DNA of 64,000 nt from Sepiola atlantica (Eukaryota; Mollusca; Cephalopoda; Sepiida; Sepiolidae): positions 744,001 through 808,000 of the forward strand of contig CAUVYP010000244.1 of the NCBI GenBank assembly GCA_963556195.1, written 5' to 3'. Numbering within the stretch: position 1 is the stretch's first letter; every line of letters starts with the position of its first letter. The notes beneath the pieces were generated by a model, which had not been told where the DNA came from, did no database searches, and saw nothing but the letters and a program-made list of their open reading frames with translations. Positions 49,469-61,550 of this stretch are shown here, in pieces. A program made the translations under genes and the position numbers.

Positions 49469-50398
49469 TGAATACGCAAAACATCAACAAAATTTAGTGC
49501 GATTTTAAGTTGATATCGCTTTTGTTTATAACTTCCACATTTATAAGAATTGTGCTCTGAAACTTTGCAGACATTAGCGGACACACATTTTCTACTGAAG
49601 TACCAAGTTTCAGAAGTTCAGCTCTTGTACTCCCGGAGATATGTCGATACAAACTGAATACGCAAAACATCAACAAAATTTAGTGCGATTTAAAAGGTAT
49701 ATCGCTTGTGTTAATAACTTACACATTTATAAGAATTGTGCTCCGAAACTTTGCAGACATTAGCGGACACACATTTTCTACTGAAGTACCAAGTTTCAGA
49801 AGTTCAGCTCTTGTACTCCCGGAGATATGTCGATACAAACTGAATACGCAAAACATCAACAAAATTTAGTGCGATTTTAAGTTGATATCGCTTTTGTTTA
49901 TAACTTCCACATTTATGAGAATTGTGCTCCGAAACTTTGCAGACATTAGCGGACACACATTTTCTACTGAAGTACCAAGTTTCAGAAGTTCAGCTCTTGT
50001 ACTCCCGGAGATATGTCGATACAAACTGAATACGCAAAACATCAACAAAATTTAGTGCGATTTTAAGTTGATATCGCTTTTGTTTATAACTTCCACATTT
50101 ATAAGAATTGTGCTCTGAAACTTTGCAGACATTAGCGGACACACATTTTCTACTGAAGTACCAAGTTTCAGAAGTTCAGCTCTTGTACTCCCGGAGATAT
50201 GTCGATACAAACTGAATACGCAAAACATCAACAAAATTTAGTGCGATTTTAAGTTGATATCGCTTTTGTTTATAACTTCCACATTTATAAGAATTGTGCT
50301 CTGAAACTTTGCAGACATTAGCGGACACACATTTTCTACTAAAGTACCAAGTTTCAGAAGTTCAGCTCTTGTACTCCCGGAGATATGTCGATACAAAC
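49469..50398. repeat. Segment 1-9-2-1-1
   Basis: Core neighbourhood 1-9-2 with the last type 9 of the window (49655-49840). The type 2 at 49841-50026 is a mosaic with the type 3 mark tatgag on its left and type 2 sequence (cattag, gaagtacc) on its right. The last type 1 has actaaagta. Confidence 0.88.
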
Positions 50399-52071
50399 TG
50401 AATACGCAAAACATCAACAAAATTTAGTGCGATTTTAAGTTGATATCGCTTTTGTTTATAACTTCCACATTTATGAGAATTGTGCTCCGAAACTTTGCAG
50501 ACAATAGCGGACACACATTTTCTACTGATGTACGAAGTTTCAGAAGTTCAGCTCTTGTACTCCCGGAGATATGTCGATACAAACTGAATACGCAAAACAT
50601 AAACAAAATTTAGTGCGATTTAAAGTTGATAGGTCTTTTGTTAATAACTTCCACATTTATAAGAATTGTGCTCCGAAACTTTGCAGACATTAGCGGACAC
50701 CCATTTGCTACTGAAGTACCAAGTTTCATAAGTTCAGCTCTTGTACTCCCGGAGATATGTCGATACAAACTGAATACGCAAAACATCAACAAAATTTAGT
50801 GCGATTTTAAGTTTATATCGCTTGTGTTTATAACTTCCACATTTATAAGAATTGTGCTCTGAAACTTTGCAGACATTAGCGGACACACATTTTCTACTGA
50901 AGTACCAAGTTTCAGAAGTTCAGCTCTTGTACTCCCGGAGATATGTCGATACAAACTGAATACGCAAAACATCAACAAAATTTAGTGCGATTTTAAGTTG
51001 ATATCGCTTTTGTTTATAACTTCCACATTTATAAGAATTGTGCTCTGAAACTTTGCAGACATAAGCGGACACACATTTTCTACTGAAGTACCAAGTTTCA
51101 GAAGTTCAGCTCTTGTACTCCCGGAGATATGTCGATACAAACTGAATACGCAAAACATAAACAAAATTTAGTGCGATTTAAAAGGTATATCGCTTGTGTT
51201 AATAACTTCCACATTTATAAGAATTGTGCTCCGAAACTTTGCAGACATTAGCGGACACCCATTTTCTACTGAAGTACCAAGTTTCAGAAGTTCAGCTCTT
51301 GCACTCCCGGAGATATGTCGATACAAACTGAATACGCAAAACATCAACAAAATTTAGTGCGATTTTAAGTTGATATCGCTTGTGTTTATAACTTCCACAT
51401 TTATAAGAATTGTGCTCTGAAACTTTGCAGACATTAGCGGACACACATTTTCTACTGAAGTACCAAGTTTCAGAAGTTCAGCTCTTGTACTCCCGGAGAT
51501 ATGTCGATACAAACTGAATACGCAAAACATAAACAAAATTTAGTGCGATTAAAAAGGTATATCGCTTGTGTTAATAACTTCCACATTTATAAGAATTGTG
51601 CTCCGAAACTTTGCAGACATTAGCGGACACACATTTTCTACTGAAGTACCAAGTTTCAGAAGTTCAGCTCTTGTACCTCGGAGATATGTCGATACAAACT
51701 GAATACGCAAAACATCAACAAAATTTAGTGCGATTTTAAGTTGATATCGCTTGTGTTTATAACTTCCACATTTATAAAAATTGTGCTCTGAAACTTTGCA
51801 GACATTAGCAGTCACACATTTTCTACTGAAGTACCAAGTTTCAGAAGTTCAGCTCTTGTACTCCCGGAGATATGTCGATACAAACTGAATACGCAAAACA
51901 TCAACAAAATTTAGTCCGATTTAAAAGGTATATCGCTTGTGTTTATAACTTCCACATTTATCAGAATTGTGCTCCGAAACTTTGCAGACATTAGCGGACA
52001 CACATTTTCTACTGAAGTACCAAGTTTCAGAAGTTCAGCTCTTGTACTCCCGGAGATATGTCGATACAAAC
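50399..52071. repeat. 9-mer 3-4n-5-1-7-5-7d-6-7, copy 1 (1673 bp)
   Basis: Contains the 185-bp 7d monomer at 51515, which also starts gattaaaaagg. The following type 6 has agcagtcac, and the last type 7 begins tttagtccg. The first type 7 has acccat and cttgcactc. Confidence 0.91.
51515..51699. repeat. 185-bp monomer 7d (deletion class 2)
   Basis: Gtacctcgg on a type 7 background that also has gattaaaaagg. Confidence 0.95.
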
Positions 52072-53744
52072 TGAATACGCAAAACATCAACAAAATTTAG
52101 TGCGATTTTAAGTTGATATCGCTTTTGTTTATAACTTCCACATTTATGAGAATTGTGCTCCGAAACTTTGCAGACAATAGCGGACACACATTTTCTACTG
52201 ATGTACGAAGTTTCAGAAGTTCAGCTCTTGTACTCCCGGAGATATGTCGATACAAACTGAATACGCAAAACATAAACAAAATTTAGTGCGATTTAAAGTT
52301 GATAGGTCTTTTGTTAATAACTTCCACATTTATAAGAATTGTGCTCCGAAACTTTGCAGACATTAGCGGACACCCATTTGCTACTGAAGTACCAAGTTTC
52401 ATAAGTTCAGCTCTTGTACTCCCGGAGATATGTCGATACAAACTGAATACGCAAAACATCAACAAAATTTAGTGCGATTTTAAGTTGATATCGCTTGTGT
52501 TTATAACTTCCACATTTATAAGAATTGTGCTCTGAAACTTTGCAGACATTAGCGGACACACATTTTCTACTGAAGTACCAAGTTTCAGAAGTTCAGCTCT
52601 TGTACTCCCGGAGATATGTCGATACAAACTGAATACGCAAAACATCAACAAAATTTAGTGCGATTTTAAGTTGATATCGCTTTTGTTTATAACTTCCACA
52701 TTTATAAGAATTGTGCTCTGAAACTTTGCAGACATTAGCGGACACACATTTTCTACTGAAGTACCAAGTTTCAGAAGTTCAGCTCTTGTACTCCCGGAGA
52801 TATGTCGATACAAACTGAATACGCAAAACATAAACAAAATTTAGTGCGATTTAAAAGGTATATCGCTTGTGTTAATAACTTCCACATTTATAAGAATTGT
52901 GCTCCGAAACTTTGCAGACATTAGCGGACACCCATTTTCTACTGAAGTACCAAGTTTCAGAAGTTCAGCTCTTGCACTCCCGGAGATATGTCGATACAAA
53001 CTGAATACGCAAAACATCAACAAAATTTAGTGCGATTTTAAGTTGATATCGCTTGTGTTTATAACTTCCACATTTATAAGAATTGTGCTCTGAAACTTTG
53101 CAGACATTAGCGGACACACATTTTCTACTGAAGTACCAAGTTTCAGAAGTTCAGCTCTTGTACTCCCGGAGATATGTCGATACAAACTGAATACGCAAAA
53201 CATAAACAAAATTTAGTGCGATTAAAAAGGTATATCGCTTGTGTTAATAACTTCCACATTTATAAGAATTGTGCTCCGAAACTTTGCAGACATTAGCGGA
53301 CACACATTTTCTACTGAAGTACCAAGTTTCAGAAGTTCAGCTCTTGTACCTCGGAGATATGTCGATACAAACTGAATACGCAAAACATCAACAAAATTTA
53401 GTGCGATTTTAAGTTGATATCGCTTGTGTTTATAACTTCCACATTTATAAAAATTGTGCTCTGAAACTTTGCAGACATTAGCAGTCACACATTTTCTACT
53501 GAAGTACCAAGTTTCAGAAGTTCAGCTCTTGTACTCCCGGAGATATGTCGATACAAACTGAATACGCAAAACATCAACAAAATTTAGTCCGATTTAAAAG
53601 GTATATCGCTTGTGTTTATAACTTCCACATTTATCAGAATTGTGCTCCGAAACTTTGCAGACATTAGCGGACACACATTTTCTACTGAAGTACCAAGTTT
53701 CAGAAGTTCAGCTCTTGTACTCCCGGAGATATGTCGATACAAAC
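52072..53744. repeat. 9-mer 3-4n-5-1-7-5-7d-6-7, copy 2 (1673 bp)
   Basis: Exactly 1673 bp after copy 1 and carrying every private mark of it: acccat plus cttgcactc, gattaaaaagg, the 7d deletion, agcagtcac and tttagtccg. Confidence 0.92.
53188..53372. repeat. 185-bp monomer 7d (deletion class 2)
   Basis: Gtacctcgg plus gattaaaaagg; 1673 bp after the previous copy. Confidence 0.95.
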
Positions 53745-55231
53745 TGAATACGCAAAACATCAACAAAATTTAGTGCGATTTTAAGTTGATATCGCTTTTG
53801 TTTATAACTTCCACATTTATAAGAATTGTGCTCTGAAACTTTGCAGACATTAGCGGACACACATTTTCTACTGAAGTACCAAGTTTCAGAAGTTCAGCTC
53901 TTGTACTCCCGGAGATATGTCGATACAAACTGAATACGCAAAACATCAACAAAATTTAGTGCGATTTTAAGTTGATATCGCTTTTGTTTATAACTTCCAC
54001 ATTTATAAGAATAGTGCTCTGAAACATTGCAGACATTAGCGGACACACATTTTCTACTGAAGTACCAAGTTTCAGAAGTTCAGCTCTTGTACTCCCGGAG
54101 ATATGTCGATACAAACTGAATACGCAAAACATCAACAAAATTTAGTGCGATTTTAAGTTGATATCGCTTTTGTTTATAACTTCCACATTTATGAGAATTG
54201 TGCTCCGAAACTTTGCAGACAATAGCGGACACACATTTTCTACTGATGTACGAAGTTTCAGAAGTTCAGCTCTTGTACTCCCGGAGATATGTCGATACAA
54301 ACTATATACGTAAAACATAAACAAAATTTAGTGCGATTTAAAGTTGATAGGTCTTTTGTTAATAACTTCCACATTTATAAGAATTGTGCTCCGAAACTTT
54401 GCAGACATTAGCGGACACCCATTTTCTACTGAAGTACCAAGTTTCAGAAGTTCAGCTCTAGCACTCCCGGAGATATGTCGATACAAACTGAATACGCAAA
54501 ACATCAACAAAATTTAGTGCGATTTTAAGTTGATATCGCTTGTGTTTATAACTTCCACATTTATAAGAATTGTGCTCTGAAACTTTGCAGACATTAGCGG
54601 ACACACATTTTCTACTGAAGTACCAAGTTTCAGAAGTTCAGCTCTTGTACTCCCGGAGATATGTCGATACAAACTGAATACGCAAAACATAAACAAAATT
54701 TAGTGCGATTAAAAAGGTATATCGCTTGTGTTAATAACTTCCACATTTATAAGAATTGTGCTCCGAAACTTTGCAGACATTAGCGGACACACATTTTCTA
54801 CTGAAGTACCAAGTTTCAGAAGTTCAGCTCTTGTACCTCGGAGATATGTCGATACAAACTGAATACGCAAAACATCAACAAAATTTAGTGCGATTTTAAG
54901 TTGATATCGCTTGTGTTTATAACTTCCACATTTATAAAAATTGTGCTCTGAAACTTTGCAGACATTAGCAGTCACACATTTTCTACTGAAGTACCAAGTT
55001 TCAGAAGTTCAGCTCTTGTACTCCCGGAGATATGTCGATACAAACTGAATACGCAAAACATCAACAAAATTTAGTCCGATTTAAAAGGTATATCGCTTGT
55101 GTTTATAACTTCCACATTTATCAGAATTGTGCTCCGAAACTTTGCAGACATTAGCGGACACACATTTTCTACTGAAGTACCAAGTTTCAGAAGTTCAGCT
55201 CTTGTACTCCCGGAGATATGTCGATACAAAC
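53745..55231. repeat. 8-mer 1-1-3-4-5-7d-6-7 (1487 bp)
   Basis: The right part (5-7d-6-7) is a third copy of the end of the preceding 9-mers, with the same agcagtcac and tttagtccg marks. The left part brings back 1-1-3-4. The second type 1 has gaaacattgc, the first of six copies of that variant. The type 4 has gctctagcac. Confidence 0.9.
54675..54859. repeat. 185-bp monomer 7d (deletion class 2)
   Basis: Gtacctcgg plus gattaaaaagg; 1487 bp after the previous copy. Confidence 0.95.
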
Positions 55232-55603
55232 TGAATACGCAAAACATCAACAAAATTTAGTGCGATTTTAAGTTGATATCGCTTTTGTTTATAACTTCCA
55301 CATTTATAAGAATTGTGCTCTGAAACTTTGCAGACATTAGCGGACACACATTTTCTACTGAAGTACCAAGTTTCAGAAGTTCAGCTCTTGTACTCCCGGA
55401 GATATGTCGATACAAACTGAATAGTCAAAACATCAACAAAATTTAGTGCGATTTTAAGTTGATATCGCTTTTGTTTATAACTTCCACATTTATAAGAATT
55501 GTGCTCTGAAACATTGCAGACATTAGCGGACACACATTTTCTACTGAAGTACCAAGTTTCAGAAGTTCAGCTCTTGTACTCCCGGAGATATGTCGATACA
55601 AAC
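55232..55603. repeat. Type 1 doublet
   Basis: Two type 1 monomers matching 53745-54116; the second has gaaacattgc. The second begins tgaatagtc in place of tgaatacgc, a local two-base change. With the following 3-4 pair they repeat the 1-1-3-4 of the previous block at a 1487-bp spacing. Confidence 0.88.
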
Positions 55604-55975
55604 TGAATACGCAAAACATCAACAAAATTTAGTGCGATTTTAAGTTGATATCGCTTTTGTTTATAACTTCCACATTTATGAGAATTGTGCTCCGAAACTT
55701 TGCAGACAATAGCGGACACACATTTTCTACTGATGTACGAAGTTTCAGAAGTTCAGCTCTTGTACTCCCGGAGATATGTCGATACAAACTATATACGTAA
55801 AACATAAACAAAATTTAGTGCGATTTAAAGTTGATAGGTCTTTTGTTAATAACTTCCACATTTATAAGAATTGTGCTCCGAAACTTTGCAGACATTAGCG
55901 GACACCCATTTTCAACTGAAGTACCAAGTTTCAGAAGTTCAGCTCTTGTACTCCCGGAGATATGTCGATACAAAC

Positions 55976-56160
55976 TGAATACGCAAAACATCAACAAAAT
56001 TTAGTGCGATTTTAAGTTGATATCGCTTGTGTTTATAACTTCCACATTTATAAGAATTGTGCTCTGAAACTTTGCAGACATTAGCGGACACACATTTTCT
56101 ACTGAAGTACCAAGTTTCAGAAGTTCAGCTCTTGTACTCCCGGAGATATGTCGAACAAAC
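55976..56160. repeat. 185-bp monomer 5e (deletion class 3)
   Basis: T180 lost, giving gtcgaacaaac. Type 5 background. First of four, all after type 4. Confidence 0.95.
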
Positions 56161-56345
56161 TGAATACGCAAAACATCAACAAAATTTAGTGCGATTTTAA
56201 GTTGATATCGCTTTTGTTTATAACTTCCACATTTATAAGAATTGTGCTCCGAAACTTTGCAGACATTAGCGGACACACATTTTCTACTGAAGTACCAAGT
56301 TTCAGAAGTTCAGCTCTTGTACCTCGGAGATATGTCGATACAAAC
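56161..56345. repeat. 185-bp monomer 2d (deletion class 2)
   Basis: Gtacctcgg, but on a type 2 left half (gttgatatcg, cttttg) instead of type 7. The same lesion on two backgrounds implies recombination within the monomer. Confidence 0.95.
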
Positions 56346-57089
56346 TGAATACGCAAAACATCAACAAAATTTAGTGCGATTTTAAGTTGATATCGCTTGT
56401 GTTTATAACTTCCACATTTATAAAAATTGTGCTCTGAAACTTTGCAGACATTAGCGGACACACATTTTCTACTGAAGTACCAAGTTTCAGAAGTTCAGCT
56501 CTTGTACTCCCGGAGATATGTCGATACAAACTGAATACGCAAAACATCAACAAAATTTAGTGCGATTTAAAAGGTATATCGCTTGTGTTTATAACTTCCA
56601 CATTTATCAGAATTGTGCTCCGAAACTTTGCAGACATTAGCGGACACACATTTTCTACTGAAGTACCAAGTTTCAGAAGTTCAGCTCTTGTACTCCCGGA
56701 GATATGTCGATACAAACTGAATACGCAAAACATCAACAAAATTTAGTGCGATTTTAAGTTGATATCGCTTTTGTTTATAACTTCCACATTTATGAGAATT
56801 GTGCTCCGAAACTTTGCAGACAATAGCGGACACACATTTTCTACTGATGTACGAAGTTTCAGAAGTTCAGCTCTTGTACTCCCGGAGATATGTCGATACA
56901 AACTATATACGCAAAACATAAACAAAATTTAGTGCGATTTAAAGTTGATAGGTCTTTTGTTAATAACTTCCACATTTATAAGAATTGTGCTCCGAAACTT
57001 TGCAGACATTAGCGGACACCCATTTTCTACTGAAGTACCAAGTTTCAGAAGTTCAGCTCTTGTACTCCCGGAGATATGTCGATACAAAC

Positions 57090-57274
57090 TGAATACGCAA
57101 AACATCAACAAAATTTAGTGCGATTTTAAGTTGATATCGCTTGTGTTTATAACTTCCACATTTATAAGAATTGTGCTCTGAAACTTTGCAGACATTAGCG
57201 GACACACATTTTCTACTGAAGTACCAAGTTTCAGAAGTTCAGCTCTTGTACTCCCGGAGATATGTCGAACAAAC
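57090..57274. repeat. 185-bp monomer 5e (deletion class 3)
   Basis: Gtcgaacaaac; 1114 bp after the previous copy. Confidence 0.95.
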
Positions 57275-57459
57275 TGAATACGCAAAACATCAACAAAATT
57301 TAGTGCGATTTTAAGTTGATATCGCTTTTGTTTATAACTTCCACATTTATAAGAATTGTGCTCCGAAACTTTGCAGACATTAGCGGACACACATTTTCTA
57401 CTGAAGTACCAAGTTTCAGAAGTTCAGCTCTTGTACCTCGGAGATATGTCGATACAAAC
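57275..57459. repeat. 185-bp monomer 2d (deletion class 2)
   Basis: Gtacctcgg on a type 2 background; 1114 bp after the previous copy. Confidence 0.95.
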
Positions 57460-57831
57460 TGAATACGCAAAACATCAACAAAATTTAGTGCGATTTTAAG
57501 TTGATATCGCTTGTGTTTATAACTTCCACATTTATAAAAATTGTGCTCTGAAACTTTGCAGACATTAGCGGACACACATTTTCTACTGAAGTACCAAGTT
57601 TCAGAAGTTCAGCTCTTGTACTCCCGGAGATATGTCGATACAAACTGAATACGCAAAACATCAACAAAATTTAGTGCGATTTAAAAGGTATATCGCTTGT
57701 GTTTATAACTTCCACATTTATCAGAATTGTGCTCCGAAACTTTGCAGACATTAGCGGACACACATTTTCTACTGAAGTACCAAGTTTCAGAAGTTCAGCT
57801 CTTGTACTCCCGGAGATATGTCGATACAAAC

Positions 57832-58575
57832 TGAATACGCAAAACATCAACAAAATTTAGTGCGATTTTAAGTTGATATCGCTTTTGTTTATAACTTCCA
57901 CATTCATAAGAATTGTGCTCTGAAACTTTGCAGACATTAGCGGACACACATTTTCTACTGAAGTACCAAGTTTCAGAAGTTCAGCTCTTGTACTCCCGGA
58001 GATATGTCGATACAAACTGAATACGCAAAACATCAACAAAATTTAGTGCGATTTTAAGTTGATATCGCTTTTGTTTATAACTTCCACATTTATAAGAATT
58101 GTGCTCTGAAACTTTGCAGACATAAGCGGACACACATTTTCTACTGAAGTACCAAGTTTCAGAAGTTCAGCTCTTGTACTCCCGGAGATATGTCGATACA
58201 AACTGAATACGCAAAACATCAACAAAATTTAGTGCGATTTAAAAGGTATATCGCTTGTGTTTATAACTTCCACATTTATCAGAATTGTGCTCCGAAACTA
58301 TGCAGACATTAGCGGACACACATTTCCTACTGAAGTACCAAGTTTCAGAAGTTCAGCTCTTGTACTCCCGGAGATATGTCGATACAAACTGAATACGCAA
58401 AACATCAACAAAATTTAGTGCGATTTTAAGTTGATATCGCTTTTGTTTATAACTTCCACATTTATAAGAATTGTGCTCTGAAACTTTGCAGACATTAGCG
58501 GACACACATTTTCTACTGAAGTACCAAGTTTCAGAAGTTCAGCTCTTGTACTCCCGGAGATATGTCGATACAAAC
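57832..58575. repeat. Segment 1-1-7-1
   Basis: A linker between the 6-mers and the 16-mer. The type 7 at 58204 has isolated private bases (actatgc, atttccta). The first type 1 has acattcat. Confidence 0.87.
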
Positions 58576-61550
58576 TGAATACGCAAAACATCAACAAAAT
58601 TTAGTGCGATTTTAAGTTGATATCGCTTTTGTTTATAACTTCCACATTTATAAGAATTGTGCTCTGAAACATTGCAGACATTAGCGGACACACATTTTCT
58701 ACTGAAGTACCAAGTTTCAGAAGTTCAGCTCTTGTACTCCCGGAGATATGTCGATACAAACTGAATACGCAAAACATCAACAAAATTTAGTGCGATTTTA
58801 AGTTGATATCGCTTTTGTTTATAACTTCCACATTTATAAGAATTGTGCTCTGAAACATTGCAGACATTAGCGGACACACATTTTCTACTGAAGTACCAAG
58901 TTTCAGAAGTTCAGCTCTTGTACTCCCGGAGATATGTCGATACAAACTGAATACGCAAAACATCAACAAAATTTAGTGCGATTTTAAGTTGATATCGCTT
59001 TTGTTTATAACTTCCACATTTATGAGAATTGTGCTCCGAAACTTTGCAGACAATAGCGGACACACATTTTCTACTGATGTACGAAGTTTCAGAAGTTCAG
59101 CTCTTGTACTCCCGGAGATATGTCGATACAAACTGAATACGCAAAACATAAACAAAATTTAGTGCGATTTAAAGTTGATAGGTCTTTTGTTAATAACTTC
59201 CACATTTATAAGAATTGTGCTCCGAAACTTTGCAGACATTAGCGGACACCCATTTTCTACTGAAGTACCAAGTTTCAGAAGTTCAGCTCTTGTACTCCCG
59301 GAGATATGTCGATACAAACTGAATACGCAAAACATCAACAAAATTTAGTGCGATTTTAAGTTGATATCGCTTGTGTTTATAACTTCCACATTTATAAGAA
59401 TTGTGCTCTGAAACTTTGCAGACATTAGCGGACACACATTTTCTACTGAAGTACCAAGTTTCAGAAGTTCAGCTCTTGTACTCCCGGAGATATGTCGAAC
59501 AAACTGAATACGCAAAACATCAACTAAATTTAGTGCGATTTTAAGTTGATATCGCTTTTGTTTATAACTTCCACATTTATAAGAATTGTGCTCTGAAACT
59601 TTGCAGACATTAGCGGACACACATTTTCTACTGAAGTACCAAGTTTCAGAAGTTCAGCTCTTGTACTCCCGGAGATATGTCGATACAAACTGAATACGCA
59701 AAACATAAACAAAATTTAGTGCGATTTAAAAGGTATATCGCTTGTGTTAATAACTTCCACATTTATAAGAATTGTGCTCCGAAACTTTGCAGACATTAGC
59801 GGACACACATTTTCTACTGAAGTACCAAGTTTCAGAAGTTCAGCTCTTGTACTCCCGGAGATATGTCGATACAAACTGAATACGCAAAACATCAACAAAA
59901 TTTAGTGCGATTTTAAGTTGATATCGCTTTTGTTTATAACTTCCACATTTATAAGAATTGTGCTCCGAAACTTTGCAGACATTAGCGGACACACATTTTC
60001 TACTGAAGTACCAAGTTTCAGAAGTTCAGCTCTTGTACTCCCGGAGATATGTCGATACAAACTGAATACGCAAAACATCAACAAAATTTAGTGCGATTTT
60101 AAGTTGATATCGCTTGTGTTTATAACTTCCACATTTATAAAAAATGTGCTCTGAAACTTTGCAGACATTAGCGGACACACATTTTCTACTGAAGTACCAA
60201 GTTTCAGAAGTTCAGCTATTGTACTCCCGGAGATATGTCGATACAAACTGAATACGCAAAACATCAACAAAATTTAGTGCGATTTTAAGTTGATATCGCT
60301 TTTGTATATAACTTCCACATTTATAAGAATTGTGCTCTGAAACTTTGCAGACATAAGCGGACACACATTTTCTACTGAAGTACAAAGTTTCAGAAGTTCA
60401 GCTTTTGTACTCCCGGAGATATGTCGATACAAACTGAATACGCAAAACATCAACAAAATTTAGTGCGATTTAAAAGGTATATCGCTTGTGTTTATAACTT
60501 CCACATTTATCAGAATTGTGCTCCGAAACTTTGCAGACATTAGCGGACACACATTTTCTACTGAAGTACCAAGTTTCAGAAGTTCAGCTCTTGTACTCCC
60601 GGAGATATGTCGATACAAACTGAATACGCAAAACATCAACAAAATTTAGTGCGATTTTAAGTTGATATCGCTTTTGTTTATAACTTCCACATTTATAAGA
60701 ATTGTGCTCCGAAACTTTGCAGACATTAGCGGACACACATTTTCTACTGAAGTACCAAGTTTCAGAAGTTCAGCTCTTGTACTCCCGGAGATATGTCGAT
60801 ACAAACTGAATACGCAAAACATCAACAAAATTTAGTGCGATTTTAAGTTGATATCGCTTGTGTTTATAACTTCCACATTTATACAAATTGTGCTCTGAAA
60901 CTTTGCAGACATTAGCGGACACACATTTTCTACTGAAGTACCAAGTTTCAGAAGTTCAGCTCTTGTACTCCCGGAGATATGTCGATACAAACTGAATACG
61001 CAAAACATCAACAAAATTTAGTGCGATTTTAAGTTGATATCGCTTTTGTTTATAACTTCCACATTTATAAGAATTGTGCTCTGAAACTTTGCAGACATTA
61101 GCGGACACACATTTTCTACTGAAGTACCAAGTTTCAGAAGTTCAGCTCTTGTACTCCCGGAGATATGTCGATACAAACTGAATACGCAAAACATAAACAA
61201 AATTTAGTGCGATTTAAAAGGTATATCGCTTGTGTTAGTAACTTCCACATTTATAAGAATTGTGCTCCGAAACTTTGCAGACATTAGCGGACACACATTT
61301 TCTACTGAAGTACCAAGTTTCAGAAGTTCAGCTCTTGTACTCCCGGAGATATGTCGATACAAACTGAATACGCAAAACATCAACAAAATTTAGTGCGATT
61401 TTAAGTTGATATCGCTTTTGTTTATAACTTCCACATTTATAAGAATTGTGCTCCGAAACTTTGCAGACATTAGCGGACACACATTTTCTACTGAAGTACC
61501 AAGTTTCAGAAGTTCAGCTCTTGTACTCCCGGAGATATGTCGATACAAAC
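58576..61550. repeat. 16-mer higher-order repeat, copy 1 (2975 bp)
   Basis: Order 1-1-3-4-5e-1-7-2-6-1-7-2-6-1-7-2. The last eleven monomers are a nested 4-mer (1-7-2-6; 744 bp) repeated nearly three times. Private marks are gaaacattgc in the first two monomers, gctattg in the type 6 at 60063, tacaaag in the type 1 at 60249, and gttagta in the type 7 at 61179. Confidence 0.9.
59320..59504. repeat. 185-bp monomer 5e (deletion class 3)
   Basis: Gtcgaacaaac, now followed by type 1 instead of 2d. The next monomer has caactaaat. Confidence 0.95.

Larger units (their letters stand above)
55604..56717. repeat. 6-mer 3-4-5e-2d-6-7, copy 1 (1114 bp)
   Basis: Two adjacent 185-bp monomers, 5e (tcgaacaaa) and 2d (gtacctcgg), make the unit two bases short of 6 x 186. 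The type 4 begins tatatacgta, shared with 54303. Confidence 0.91.
56718..57831. repeat. 6-mer 3-4-5e-2d-6-7, copy 2 (1114 bp)
   Basis: Exactly 1114 bp after copy 1, with both one-base deletions repeated. The type 4 begins tatatacgca, intermediate between the form in copy 1 and the canonical tgaatacgca. Confidence 0.91.
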
